From the NCBI RefSeq assembly GCF_009193265.1, contig NZ_VZZZ01000004.1, forward strand, positions 310,001 to 374,000: a stretch of DNA of 64,000 nt. Reading direction: 5' to 3'. The stretch's first letter is position 1; the number at the start of each line of letters is the position of its first letter. This stretch comes from Marinobacter changyiensis (GTDB taxonomy: Bacteria; Pseudomonadota; Gammaproteobacteria; Pseudomonadales; Oleiphilaceae). The notes beneath the pieces were generated by a model that did no database searches, was not told the origin of the DNA, and worked only from the letters and a program-made list of their open reading frames with translations. Shown here in pieces: positions 17,580 through 25,831 of the stretch. The position numbers and the translations under genes are program-made.

Positions 17580-19310
17580 TCAGACCACCGTAGTGGTCGG
17601 GTTGGTTTGGACCGCGACCGGGGCCGCTTTTGAGGTGGTAGTGCGATTGCTCGGGACGCTGGCATCGTCCTCGCGCAATTCACGACCGTGGATCATTTGA
17701 AAAGCAACCCGTTCCGCCATCGCACTGATTGTGGCGGACGGGTTGACGCCAATAGCGGCGGGCATCAGTGCGCCATCCGCCACATAAAGGCCTTTGTAGC
17801 CCCAGACTTCGCCGCAGTCGTTGGTTACTCCGGTTAAGGGGGTATCGGACATGGCACACCCACCCAGCGGATGGGCGGTCAGGGTTTTGCTCAGGGGCAC
17901 GCGAATCAGCGGTGTTCGCCATAAGAAGCTGTTAACGAACCGGCCACCGGAGGCGGCACTGAGAGCTTTCATGTGGTCGACCATGTCCCGGTACATGGGC
18001 AGGCTTTTCCGGATCGACCAATGCAAATGAATCTCGCCTTTTGCATCGAGGGTGAGGGTGCCATCGGCGGCATCGGTGCCCAGGCCGAGGTAGGGTAGAA
18101 AATGGGTGAAGAAACCATCCTCCAGCAATTCTTCCAGCTCGAACTTGAGTCCGGTTCCGAACGCGTCACCAAGGTAGCGTCGGGTCTGACGCAAAAGCCG
18201 GGCGATCCGCCCCCGCGTCGGAATGGCACTGTTGAAATACCAGATAAACGGGTCCGGGTAGCCCAGGTCTTCTATATAAATGTACTGGTTATTCTCTTTG
18301 CGGAACCCGACACCAGCGGTAATGCTCGGACCCCGGCCCGGATCCACAACCCGGCTCTGATAACGGGTGCCGGCGAAAATGAAATCGCCGTTACCGGAGA
18401 AGCGCTTGCCGAGTTGGTCGGAGAGCCGGGGTAACGTCCGGGACTGCTGTTTGCAGCGCAATAACAGCTCATTGGTGCCCAGCGTGCCGGCGGCAACGAC
18501 CACCTGTTGGGCGCGAAACTTACGCATTGTGCTTCGTGGGTCACTGGCGGGCGGTGCGGAGAGATCGGTGCAGGTTACAGCATAGCCCTGACCATCAGGC
18601 GTGATATTGAGGGCCTGAAACAGCGGCAATACCACGGCGCCATGCTGTTCCGCCAACGGGATGTAATTGAGATCCAGGGTATTTTTGGCGTGAACATGGC
18701 AACCCAGCAGACAATTACCACAAAACTCGCAGCCACGTTTTTGGCCGCTGTCGGTGTGCTCATCGCTAAAGCGAACACAAATGGGTACCCGGTCGGCTTG
18801 GCGGCCGAGGCTGCTGACCGCGTCCTCAAATACCTGGGTCCGGCGGGGCAGACCAAGCTCTTGGGTGTCAGTGACCGGATGCGCTTCCAGCATGTCGGCG
18901 GCGAGAGTGTAATAGGGCCGCAGGCGCCTCATGGTGATGCGCTTCGGCCACGCTGGCTGGTTAAATAGGAAGGCGGGCGGGCGCAGATGCACGTTGAAAT
19001 AATGCAGGGAACCACCCCCGACTCCGGTGCCCTGGACGACATCCATGGTGCGGAACGTCCGGTATTCGATAAACCCGCGACCAGCGTCCTGCCGGTTGCC
19101 GGAGGAGATTGTGGATTGAGCGACTTCTCCCGGACCGCGGGGGAAATCCACCCGATTCCAGCGGCGGCCTTTTTCCAGTACGCAGACGGACCGCCCTGCC
19201 TGTGCGAGGCGGCAAGCCGTGATCGCGCCGCCAAACCCGGAGCCGATCACTATTACATCGTAGTCACTGGCCACTTTGTCACTTCTTTGCATCGCCTCGT
19301 TCCTTGCCAT
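17580..19310 (-). CDS. GMC-family FAD oxidoreductase (cholesterol-oxidase-like)
   Basis: About 576 residues with an N-terminal Rossmann FAD site (YDVIVIGSGFGGAITA, GSGFGG at 23-28), VLEKGRRW, a middle GTGVGGGSLHY motif, and the C-terminal AHPLGGCAMSD plus GLYVADGALMPAAIGVNP block typical of GMC oxidases/dehydrogenases of the cholesterol oxidase branch. CEFCGNCLLGCHVHAKNT holds four Cys and resembles the Cys cluster region of GMC dehydrogenases in bacteria. It would oxidise an alcohol, passing electrons to oxygen (making peroxide) or another acceptor. Start is ambiguous: ATG 19310 (GAGGG upstream), ATG 19292 or GTG 19325. Cytoplasmic, no signal seen. Confidence 0.9.
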   Translation of the reverse strand: MARNEAMQRSDKVASDYDVIVIGSGFGGAITACRLAQAGRSVCVLEKGRRWNRVDFPRGPGEVAQSTISSGNRQDAGRGFIEYRTFRTMDVVQGTGVGGGSLHYFNVHLRPPAFLFNQPAWPKRITMRRLRPYYTLAADMLEAHPVTDTQELGLPRRTQVFEDAVSSLGRQADRVPICVRFSDEHTDSGQKRGCEFCGNCLLGCHVHAKNTLDLNYIPLAEQHGAVVLPLFQALNITPDGQGYAVTCTDLSAPPASDPRSTMRKFRAQQVVVAAGTLGTNELLLRCKQQSRTLPRLSDQLGKRFSGNGDFIFAGTRYQSRVVDPGRGPSITAGVGFRKENNQYIYIEDLGYPDPFIWYFNSAIPTRGRIARLLRQTRRYLGDAFGTGLKFELEELLEDGFFTHFLPYLGLGTDAADGTLTLDAKGEIHLHWSIRKSLPMYRDMVDHMKALSAASGGRFVNSFLWRTPLIRVPLSKTLTAHPLGGCAMSDTPLTGVTNDCGEVWGYKGLYVADGALMPAAIGVNPSATISAMAERVAFQMIHGRELREDDASVPSNRTTTSKAAPVAVQTNPTTTVV

Positions 19311-19339
19311 CGCCAAATCCCTCACTCACTGTTCCCGGG

Positions 19340-20299
19340 CTACGCCGCCGTTTCCCGCGTCGCAATCGGGACCGACGGTTGCTCCTGTTGATACAGCAGT
19401 CGGTCCAGCTCCCGGGCCAGCAGGTCCGGTGCTTCCAGATCCACAAAGTGGCCAATACCCACCAGCGGTCGCCAGTCCACCGCACAACCGGCATCGCGAT
19501 AACTGGCCTGCGCCACATCGGCTGAAAGTGCACCATCCTCCAGTCCCCAGATCAGTGTTACTGGCACCTGAATCGGGTTGTCGTAAAAGTCGTCCAGCTG
19601 TTTCCGGGTGCTGGCGTGAAGCAGCGTTCTCACCACGTTGCGGTAGTAATTGATGGCGCCGCGCAGATCCTCCGGGTGTGCGAAGCGGTAGACAATCTCC
19701 CGTACCAGGTCCCTGTCCATGTTGCCTTGAGACCCTTCTCGCAGGGTGAAAGACAGCTCCATCAATCGTCTTCCGAGTCGAGTGGTAAGCAGGCGCTCGG
19801 GCAAACGCGGAATCTGAAAGACCGGCACCCACGGGATGCGCAGCGTCTGGAAGTCCTGAAAGTGCAGCACCGCCCGGATCAGCGTGCGGGGATGCGGGCA
19901 GTTAACCACCACCAACCGGCTGATACGGCCCGGAAAACGATGGGCGTAGATCCACCCCAGAAAACCGCCCCAGTCGTGTCCCAACAGGATCGGCTTATCC
20001 AGACCCAGTTCCGTAATGAGTTGGTTAATGTCGTCGGTCAGGGTGAAAACATCGTAGCCATTGCCAGGGTAGTCGGAGACCGGGTAGCCCCGGAGGTCCG
20101 GCGCAAAGAAGGCCACGTCAGGCATCAGCCGCATCAGCGGGCGCCAGCCCAGCCAACCCTCCGGAAATCCGTGCAGGCAAATAACCGCAGCACGGGCGGC
20201 ACTGACGTGCTGGTGGTCCGGTTTGTCAGGGGCGCTGATGGCGACATGCAGGCAGGTGTCGTTGAGGTTAATGCGCCGGTGTTTGATGGTGGCGGTCAT
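19340..20299 (-). CDS. Alpha/beta hydrolase, epoxide-hydrolase-like
   Basis: The 319-residue enzyme carries HGFPE (43-47, oxyanion motif), GHDWGG (107-112) with nucleophilic Asp109, an acidic residue in LEDGALS and the base in GIGHFVDLE. An Asp nucleophile with HGxP is the signature of soluble epoxide hydrolases (and some dehalogenases). Two cap-domain tyrosines usually donate protons; YYRN in the cap is a candidate. It lies 3 bases after the Cys-rich gene. An epoxide-opening step would fit beside an oxidase and haem peroxygenase-like proteins; this pairing is inference. Confidence 0.88.
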   Translation of the reverse strand: MTATIKHRRINLNDTCLHVAISAPDKPDHQHVSAARAAVICLHGFPEGWLGWRPLMRLMPDVAFFAPDLRGYPVSDYPGNGYDVFTLTDDINQLITELGLDKPILLGHDWGGFLGWIYAHRFPGRISRLVVVNCPHPRTLIRAVLHFQDFQTLRIPWVPVFQIPRLPERLLTTRLGRRLMELSFTLREGSQGNMDRDLVREIVYRFAHPEDLRGAINYYRNVVRTLLHASTRKQLDDFYDNPIQVPVTLIWGLEDGALSADVAQASYRDAGCAVDWRPLVGIGHFVDLEAPDLLARELDRLLYQQEQPSVPIATRETAA

Positions 20300-20302
20300 G
20301 GT

Positions 20303-20971
20303 TCAGCTCGCCTTCTTCGACAGCTCGGTACACTCCTGCTCGCACTGGAAGTGATGAAACCAATGATGGGCCTTCACACGTTTGGGAATATCCCCCTGCA
20401 CGATGTGACAACTGCAGGCCTGAAGGGGACGAACCGCCAGACAGACCTGGATGTACTGCTCATAGGCCCCGATGACTTTGACTTTGGTGAAGTAGTTGCT
20501 GCCGGCAAAGCTGTCCGGAATCGTAAAACTGAGGACCGCCTGGAATGACTCGTCAGTCGCCAGGGTTTTCTTGTCGGGCGTAACTTTGACGACCTCTTCA
20601 GTGAACGGGAACGGCACCGACACCAGGGTGAATTCACGCTCGGTTTTCGAGGTATTGGTAACCTGAATCTGGAATCGAAAGCTATCGCCAGGGCACCCAC
20701 TCCAGCGAATCCGACAAACGCACGGGTCGGGACAACAGGTCTCAGGAAGGTCACAGCATGACTGGCCTTTGGGGTGGTGGCCATGACACACGGAACAGGC
20801 ATCTGAATAGCTGCCATCAAAGGTCTTTTTGACCACATCAGCGGCGCCATAAAGGGCAGCAGCCAGCAATCGCGGTGGCAGTAAAATCAGGTTATAGCCG
20901 GAGGGCAGGCTCTTTGGCGCACCGTCGGAAGGCGAACAGGTGGTATCGGTAGAGCAGTTTGCACGAATCAT
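20303..20971 (-). CDS. Cys-rich protein with CxxCH motif, unknown function
   Basis: The 222-residue product has 16 Cys, most within residues 55-95 (CSVCHGHHP, CCDLPETCCPDPCVC) and a second cluster near the end (ACSCH, CEQEC). CSVCH is formally a c-type haem-binding motif, but no clear export signal is seen; the hydrophobic run around residues 26-44 is not a classical signal peptide. The middle resembles a beta-sandwich (FRFQIQVTNTSKTEREF). Metal binding is plausible. The ATG at 20971 follows AGGAGA and is preferred to the open extension at 21034. It lies between the Ig-like and hydrolase genes. Confidence 0.75.
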   Translation of the reverse strand: MIRANCSTDTTCSPSDGAPKSLPSGYNLILLPPRLLAAALYGAADVVKKTFDGSYSDACSVCHGHHPKGQSCCDLPETCCPDPCVCRIRWSGCPGDSFRFQIQVTNTSKTEREFTLVSVPFPFTEEVVKVTPDKKTLATDESFQAVLSFTIPDSFAGSNYFTKVKVIGAYEQYIQVCLAVRPLQACSCHIVQGDIPKRVKAHHWFHHFQCEQECTELSKKAS

Positions 20972-20993
20972 GGCGTTCTCCTGTGCCGATGGT

Positions 20994-21806
20994 TTATTGC
21001 GGGGTTCCGGTCGTGGATTCAGGGACTCGGGCACCAGTGCAGTAGAGCTCCATCCAGATGCGATCGTCGGAGATCTTGATAAAGCCCAGGTAATGTCGGC
21101 CCTTTTTCAATCCGTTGGGCAGAGTGATGCTCAGCTTCCGTTCCAGTGTCGTTCCCGCCGCCAGTGAGGCTTTGAGCTTCGGCTTTAGTGAGATGCGTGC
21201 GGGTGTAATGATGGCCCGTCGGAGGTCATGCAAAAACCGGTTGGCAAAATCTTCATAAGTGTCCGTTTCAGTGGTCTCACGCAGGCTGTAGACCAGGGTG
21301 CGACCGATCCAGTCCCGTTCCCGCAACCAGATCATGGCGACATCACCGAGCTCAACAGGCACGTTGCCGAGATTCGTGATCGTCAGATTGCAACTCAGCG
21401 TCTCCCCAACGGCGCCTCTGAGGCGTATATGGGTTGGGGCGATTATCAGTTCCCGGTGCGGTAATACCTCGATTTCGAGAGGAGCCTTGTGTTTGCCACA
21501 GTGGACGACTGCCTGATAGTGCCCGGGCTCTGTATCGAGTGGCAATTGCAGAGCGGCCTGGGTACGAACTTCGCTGTGAGGAGGGACGCGGGCAGCCAGA
21601 TTAATGCGAAAGGGAATTAGCCCTCCCAAATCCTTCCGCTTTCTATCGGGAGGCTGGGTAACCAGTGCCCGGACCTTGATCTTGTTGTCCGAAACGTTGA
21701 CCAGTGTCAGTTCGCCCCGGCATTCACCCGGGGTGCCCGAAAAAAAATAGGGTCCATTGGCCAGATGCCAGTCGGTGCCCGGTTCACCATTGTGGGGTCC
21801 TTTCAC
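20994..21806 (-). CDS. Protein with two Ig-like beta-sandwich domains, unknown function
   Basis: The 270 residues show two beta-rich halves with alternating hydrophobic patterns: GELTLVNVSDNKIKVRALV with a C-terminal GHYQAVVHCG, then GETLSCNLTITNLGNVPVEL and KLSITLPNGLKKGRHYLG. Such NEW3/Ig-like modules bind partners or carbohydrate on larger complexes. There is no signal peptide and no enzyme motif. It lies 18 bases after the repeat-protein gene and 22 bases before the Cys-rich gene; the Cys-rich protein has a similar sandwich in its middle, so the two may be distant paralogues. Role unknown. Confidence 0.75.
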   Translation of the reverse strand: MKGPHNGEPGTDWHLANGPYFFSGTPGECRGELTLVNVSDNKIKVRALVTQPPDRKRKDLGGLIPFRINLAARVPPHSEVRTQAALQLPLDTEPGHYQAVVHCGKHKAPLEIEVLPHRELIIAPTHIRLRGAVGETLSCNLTITNLGNVPVELGDVAMIWLRERDWIGRTLVYSLRETTETDTYEDFANRFLHDLRRAIITPARISLKPKLKASLAAGTTLERKLSITLPNGLKKGRHYLGFIKISDDRIWMELYCTGARVPESTTGTPQ

Positions 21807-21824
21807 GGTGGGTCTCCCCGATGC

Positions 21825-22307
21825 TTAATCGCATCGCTCCGCTTGTTTGGGCTGATAGTCCTCGGCGACGATCATGCCCTCGCCGCAGGTCTCGAAGTCA
21901 AACACTTTTATCCCGAACAACGTCAGACGGAACCGGTAGTTCAGGGGGAAGTGAAAGCGCATCGGGCGCAACCCGAGCTGAACATCAAACTGCGGCAGTT
22001 CCCGGATACGCACGTCAAGCGCCAGGTCCACCTTGTTATCGGTTTTGAGGTTATTGTCCGTTTTGAGAGTACTGTCGGAGTCGAGCTTGATGGGGGGTAG
22101 CTTGTCGACGGCCAGCTGCGCATTCAGGTTGATATCCGGCAACTCGGTGATGCCGATACTGATGGCGGGTAGTTCAGTAATGCCTATGTTGATCGGAGCC
22201 AGTTCTTTGATCCGGATTTCATCCAGATCAAAATCGACACCGCCTGCAAGATTAATGGTCGGGAATTCCTTGATCCGGATGTTATCCAGGGCTACATCAA
22301 CGCTCAT
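21825..22307 (-). CDS. Short-repeat protein (xIxIxELPxI units), first gene of the redox operon
   Basis: The 160-residue protein is built from repeated units of about 10-18 residues: IRIKEFPTINL, IRIKELAPINI, IGITELPAIS, IGITELPDINL, VRIRELPQFDV. These give a regular beta pattern, possibly a stacked or solenoid-like surface. The C-terminal third (HFPLNYRFRLTLFGIKVFDFE) is different and may be an anchoring domain. No signal peptide is present. The ATG at 22307 has GGAG six bases upstream and is preferred to the open extension at 22397. A sigma-70-like promoter lies 100 bases upstream, making this the likely first gene of the ten-gene operon. Function unknown. Confidence 0.7.
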   Translation of the reverse strand: MSVDVALDNIRIKEFPTINLAGGVDFDLDEIRIKELAPINIGITELPAISIGITELPDINLNAQLAVDKLPPIKLDSDSTLKTDNNLKTDNKVDLALDVRIRELPQFDVQLGLRPMRFHFPLNYRFRLTLFGIKVFDFETCGEGMIVAEDYQPKQAERCD

Positions 22308-22671
22308 GGCGGACTCCACGAAGTCAGTAACAGTCGTTTGGCGACGGTGAACTGAAACCACAGAACTCCAAAGCGGGGCTACGACCAGGACGGCCAAAAA
22401 CGGAGTGTTCAGTTACGGTACGTGGGCAAAAAATGTCAAGGACGGACAGCAAAACTCCTTTTTGCCACAAAATAATTTTGAATCAGATTAAAAATTAATC
22501 AAGTGGGTTTTGCGGTTTTTTACGCAGTTGAAATAAAACCATCCTGCTCTTACCTGAAGCACATGGAAGGGAAACACCTGAGGAAACTTAAAATTGCGAT
22601 TGCTACAGCGCTGCTGGCATCGGTCGATCTGTTCAAGGCGTTGGGCGGGGGTTGGGAACAGGAGATTGTGG
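22308..22671. other. Intergenic region upstream of the redox operon
   Basis: This 364-base stretch separates the FGGY kinase stop from the ten-gene operon and is AT-rich around 22440-22510. It holds a candidate sigma-70 promoter (listed). A 62-codon frame at 22503-22691 has no family resemblance and overlaps the kinase end, so it is not called. Confidence 0.6.
22410..22439 (-). promoter_or_regulatory. Candidate sigma-70 promoter for the redox operon
   Basis: On the minus strand a perfect TTGACA (22439-22434) is followed 18 bases later by TAACTG (22415-22410), a weak -10. The predicted start near 22402 would leave about 95 untranslated bases before the ATG at 22307. Confidence 0.4.
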
Positions 22672-24231
22672 CTACCGAGGATAACCTGTGATCTCTCGAA
22701 TTTTTCTATACAGGGGAATCAGTTGCGGGTACATCTTCAGGTAAATTTCACGATAGAGGCGGTCATAGAGCCTGTGGGCATCCGGATCGGGCAGGAAGAC
22801 CTGTCCCACTCTTGTCATGGCATCAACCGCGGTGTCAAAGTCAGGGTGCAGGCCCAGGCCGACCGCCGCATCAATGGCGGCGCCGAGGCCAGAGGTTTCG
22901 TAGGTGTGGGGGCGCTCGGCAGACAAGCCAAAAATATCCGCCGTCAGCTGCATGGCGGCGTCACTCTGGGAGCCGCCCCCGGCAACCCGTAGTCTCGTGA
23001 CAGGTACACCGCCCCGTTTCTCCAGCCTTTCCTTGCCCTCGCGCAGCGCGTAAGCCAGGCCTTCAAGAATTGCCCGGTAGATGTGAGCGCGGGTGTGGAC
23101 GTCGCCAAAGCCAATCATGGCGCCTTTGGCTTCTGGCCCCGGATGCTTTACCCCCGGCGACCAGTAGGGCTGTAACATCAGTCCCATGGCGCCGGGAGGC
23201 ACTGCATTGACCAGTTCATCGAACAGGACTTCGGGCTCGATACCCCGTTGTTCTGCCAGTGTTCGTTCCCGCAGTCCGAACTCCTCCTTGAACCAGCTCA
23301 CCATCCAGAACCCGCGATAGATCATCACCTCTGAACAGTACTGCCCCGGCAATGCCGACGGGTAGGGCGGCATAAATCGGGTGGGCTCCACATAGCGACG
23401 GCCAGCGATATTGATGGTGGCCGTGGTGCCGTAGCTCAGACAGCCAATGTCAGGGCGGGTGCCGCCAGAGCCGAGTATTTCACAGGCCTTGTCCGAAGCC
23501 GCCGCGATCACCGGCAAGCCTGCTGGCAGGCCGAGGTGAGCAGCGGCCTCGGGCAGTAAATGCCCCAAGGTCTCACCAGGCGAGACCAGCTCGGGCAGCA
23601 TGCTCCGGGTCAGCGGCAGCATCTGCCATTTGAAATCCCGGGAGGCCGCCCAACGGTGTTTTTTATAGTCAAAGGGCAGATACCCGACCTGGCTACCGGT
23701 GGAGTCTTTCATTTCTCCGGTCAGCCGGAAATTGAGGTAGCCTGACAGCAGCAGGAATTTGTCGGTAGCGGCCCAGATTTCGGGCTGGTTCTGGCTTATC
23801 CAGTTGGCGGGGGCGTTAGCTCGGAACCGCTTGATGGTGTCTTCAAGTCCCAGGGCCTTGAACAGCCAGCCCCAGGGGCCTTTCATCGGACCGTCCACTT
23901 CCGCATGGCGTTGATCAAGCCAGATGATGGCCGGCCGCAGGGGTTTCCCGTTTGTGTCGAGGTTGATGGTGGTGCTGCGCTGAGTGGTGACGGTAACGCC
24001 CCGTACTTGCTCAGGCTTGGCATCGGTATTCTGCCATAGCTTATTGGCCGCGAGCCCCAGATTGTCCCAGAAATACTCGGGATGTTGTTCGGCCCAGCCG
24101 GGTTGGTGGGAGAAATAAGGCTCAATCTCCTGCTTGCCTTTGCCCACCAGATTGCCCCGGGTGTCGAACAGCAGTGCCCGTATGCTTTGGGTACCGTTGT
24201 CGATCGCGAGGATCAGCGATTCGCCTGGCAT
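22672..24231 (-). CDS. FGGY-family carbohydrate kinase (glycerol-kinase-like)
   Basis: The 519-residue protein has the actin-like ATPase fold of sugar/glycerol kinases: LILAIDNGTQSIRALLFD at the N-terminus (phosphate 1), PGWAEQHPEYFW as in FGGY kinases, TTQRSTTINLDTNGKPLRP, and RVAGGGSQSDAAMQLTADI near the C-terminus (FGGY signature 2 region). Glycerol kinases usually read more conservatively around the substrate pocket, so xylulose or another polyol is not excluded. The ATG at 24231 shares one base with the upstream glpD stop (TGATG), implying translational coupling. Co-location with glpD favours glycerol-type substrates. Confidence 0.88.
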   Translation of the reverse strand: MPGESLILAIDNGTQSIRALLFDTRGNLVGKGKQEIEPYFSHQPGWAEQHPEYFWDNLGLAANKLWQNTDAKPEQVRGVTVTTQRSTTINLDTNGKPLRPAIIWLDQRHAEVDGPMKGPWGWLFKALGLEDTIKRFRANAPANWISQNQPEIWAATDKFLLLSGYLNFRLTGEMKDSTGSQVGYLPFDYKKHRWAASRDFKWQMLPLTRSMLPELVSPGETLGHLLPEAAAHLGLPAGLPVIAAASDKACEILGSGGTRPDIGCLSYGTTATINIAGRRYVEPTRFMPPYPSALPGQYCSEVMIYRGFWMVSWFKEEFGLRERTLAEQRGIEPEVLFDELVNAVPPGAMGLMLQPYWSPGVKHPGPEAKGAMIGFGDVHTRAHIYRAILEGLAYALREGKERLEKRGGVPVTRLRVAGGGSQSDAAMQLTADIFGLSAERPHTYETSGLGAAIDAAVGLGLHPDFDTAVDAMTRVGQVFLPDPDAHRLYDRLYREIYLKMYPQLIPLYRKIREITGYPR

Positions 24232-25829
24232 CACCGGTCTCCGGTCATTGGCGGCAGGGAATAGGCAGCAGACCAGATTCCGAGGTAGCGGTTCTGCTCC
24301 TGGTCCCACCGGGAATCATCCCAATCCAATGCTTGCTGGCAAACAGACTTCAACTCCGGCAACAGGGTTGAGGCTCCGTCTGGAAGCATCATGCCGAGGC
24401 GGGTTCGACGCAGGAGCAAATCGTCCAGATGGATGACCTGGCCGTGTGCCAGCGCCCATAGTACCTCGGCCCAGAGCGTTTCGGTGCCGGGTATGGTGGC
24501 CAAAGAGCCCGCATCCATTAGGTCTTTTAAATACGGGCCATAGTAGCCAGTCAGGCGTCGCCACCGAGTGTGAGTGATGCCCTGTGGGCGAGCGGATGGT
24601 GAACATGGGCGGAAAACAGGCTGAGCATTATCTCGCAACACCAGGTTTTCAAGGGCTTTCGCGCCAGCTTCCAGCGCTTCCCGGGCAATCAGACGGAAGG
24701 TGGTGAGCTTGCCGCCGGCGACGCTGACCAGGCCATCGTCCGACCAGATCACGTGCTCCCGGTTTTCCTTCGACGGGTTCCTGCCATCGCCCTGGCTGAC
24801 CACCGGCCGTACACCGGACCAACTGCCAAGCACCTGATTGCGGTGGATAGGACAACCCGGAAACAGAGTGTTGGCAACGGTAAGCAGATACTGGATCTCC
24901 GGCTCGGTAATCACCGGTTCTTCATCAAGATCATGGCTATGATCGAGATCGGTGGTGCCCAGTACGGTGGTGCCCAGCCAGGGGAAGACAAACACCGGGC
25001 GCCTGTCCTCCGGGTGCATCAGGGAGACGGAGCAGGAGACCGGCAGTACGTCGAACGGGAGGATCAGGTGGCTGCCACGCAGTGGGCGAATGCGCTCATC
25101 ACGGGTGCTGTGCTCGCGCAAGTGGTCGGCCCAGGCGCCGGTAGCGTTGAAAACCAATCGGGCATTCACCCTGATCGGTTGTTCGTCTCCGCTCTGTTCA
25201 GGGGCGGTATCCGTCAGAGTCACACCGGTAACCTGCCCATCGGTGCGGTGGATCCGGGCGGCACGCAGGTAGTTCAGGCAAACCGCGCCATCGTCCACGG
25301 CTTCGTCCAGCACGCGCAACACCAGCCGGGCATCGTCGGTAACAGCGTCGGTGAAGCCGCTGGCTCCGGTCAGGTTTTCAGCGCTCAGCCCGGGTACCCA
25401 TTGCAGGGTTTCGCTTGGGCTCAGGAAATGTCGGGAGGACTGACCGGCCAGTCGGTCGTATGCCCATAGCAAAAGCCCGAACACTTTAGGGCCGGGAAAC
25501 TGCTTGCGGTAGTGGGGCATTATAAACTTTAGCGGCTCGATCAGCCCCGGCGCTTCTGCCAACAGGCGCTGTCGTTCCCGCACCGCGTCCAAGGCCAGTC
25601 CGACATGGCCGCTGCCAAGATAACGCAGCCCGCCGTGGACCATTTTGGACGAACGGCTTGACGTGCCCCAGGCAAAGTCCTGCTGTTCTATCAATAGCGT
25701 TTTGAGACCGCTGCCAGCGGCTTCGCGGGCAATACCGGCGCCTGTGATGCCACCACCAATAATTACCACGTCAAAGTCCGTATTTTGCCGCAGCTGGTCC
25801 AGGCGAGTCTGGCGGTCAGTCTTTTGCAT
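24231..25829 (-). CDS. glpD: Aerobic glycerol-3-phosphate dehydrogenase, FAD-dependent
   Basis: The 532-residue flavoprotein begins with DFDVVIIGGGITGAGIAREA (FAD Rossmann motif), then WGTSSRSSKMVHGGLRYL, the classic GlpD/GlpA signature, and later GSHLILPFDVLP and FPWLGTTVLGTTDLDH. It oxidises glycerol-3-phosphate to dihydroxyacetone phosphate at the membrane, feeding electrons to quinone. The ATG at 25829 (GGAG six bases upstream) is preferred to the GTG at 25835. Its start lies 2 bases after the stop of the alkyl-DHAP-synthase-like gene; it sits centrally in a three-gene operon. Confidence 0.93.
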   Translation of the reverse strand: MQKTDRQTRLDQLRQNTDFDVVIIGGGITGAGIAREAAGSGLKTLLIEQQDFAWGTSSRSSKMVHGGLRYLGSGHVGLALDAVRERQRLLAEAPGLIEPLKFIMPHYRKQFPGPKVFGLLLWAYDRLAGQSSRHFLSPSETLQWVPGLSAENLTGASGFTDAVTDDARLVLRVLDEAVDDGAVCLNYLRAARIHRTDGQVTGVTLTDTAPEQSGDEQPIRVNARLVFNATGAWADHLREHSTRDERIRPLRGSHLILPFDVLPVSCSVSLMHPEDRRPVFVFPWLGTTVLGTTDLDHSHDLDEEPVITEPEIQYLLTVANTLFPGCPIHRNQVLGSWSGVRPVVSQGDGRNPSKENREHVIWSDDGLVSVAGGKLTTFRLIAREALEAGAKALENLVLRDNAQPVFRPCSPSARPQGITHTRWRRLTGYYGPYLKDLMDAGSLATIPGTETLWAEVLWALAHGQVIHLDDLLLRRTRLGMMLPDGASTLLPELKSVCQQALDWDDSRWDQEQNRYLGIWSAAYSLPPMTGDR

Positions 25830-25831
25830 GA

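Noticed and set aside
22503..22691. A 62-codon open frame upstream of the redox operon
   Set aside because: No motif or ribosome site is seen, it overlaps the FGGY kinase end, and the composition is that of an intergenic region.
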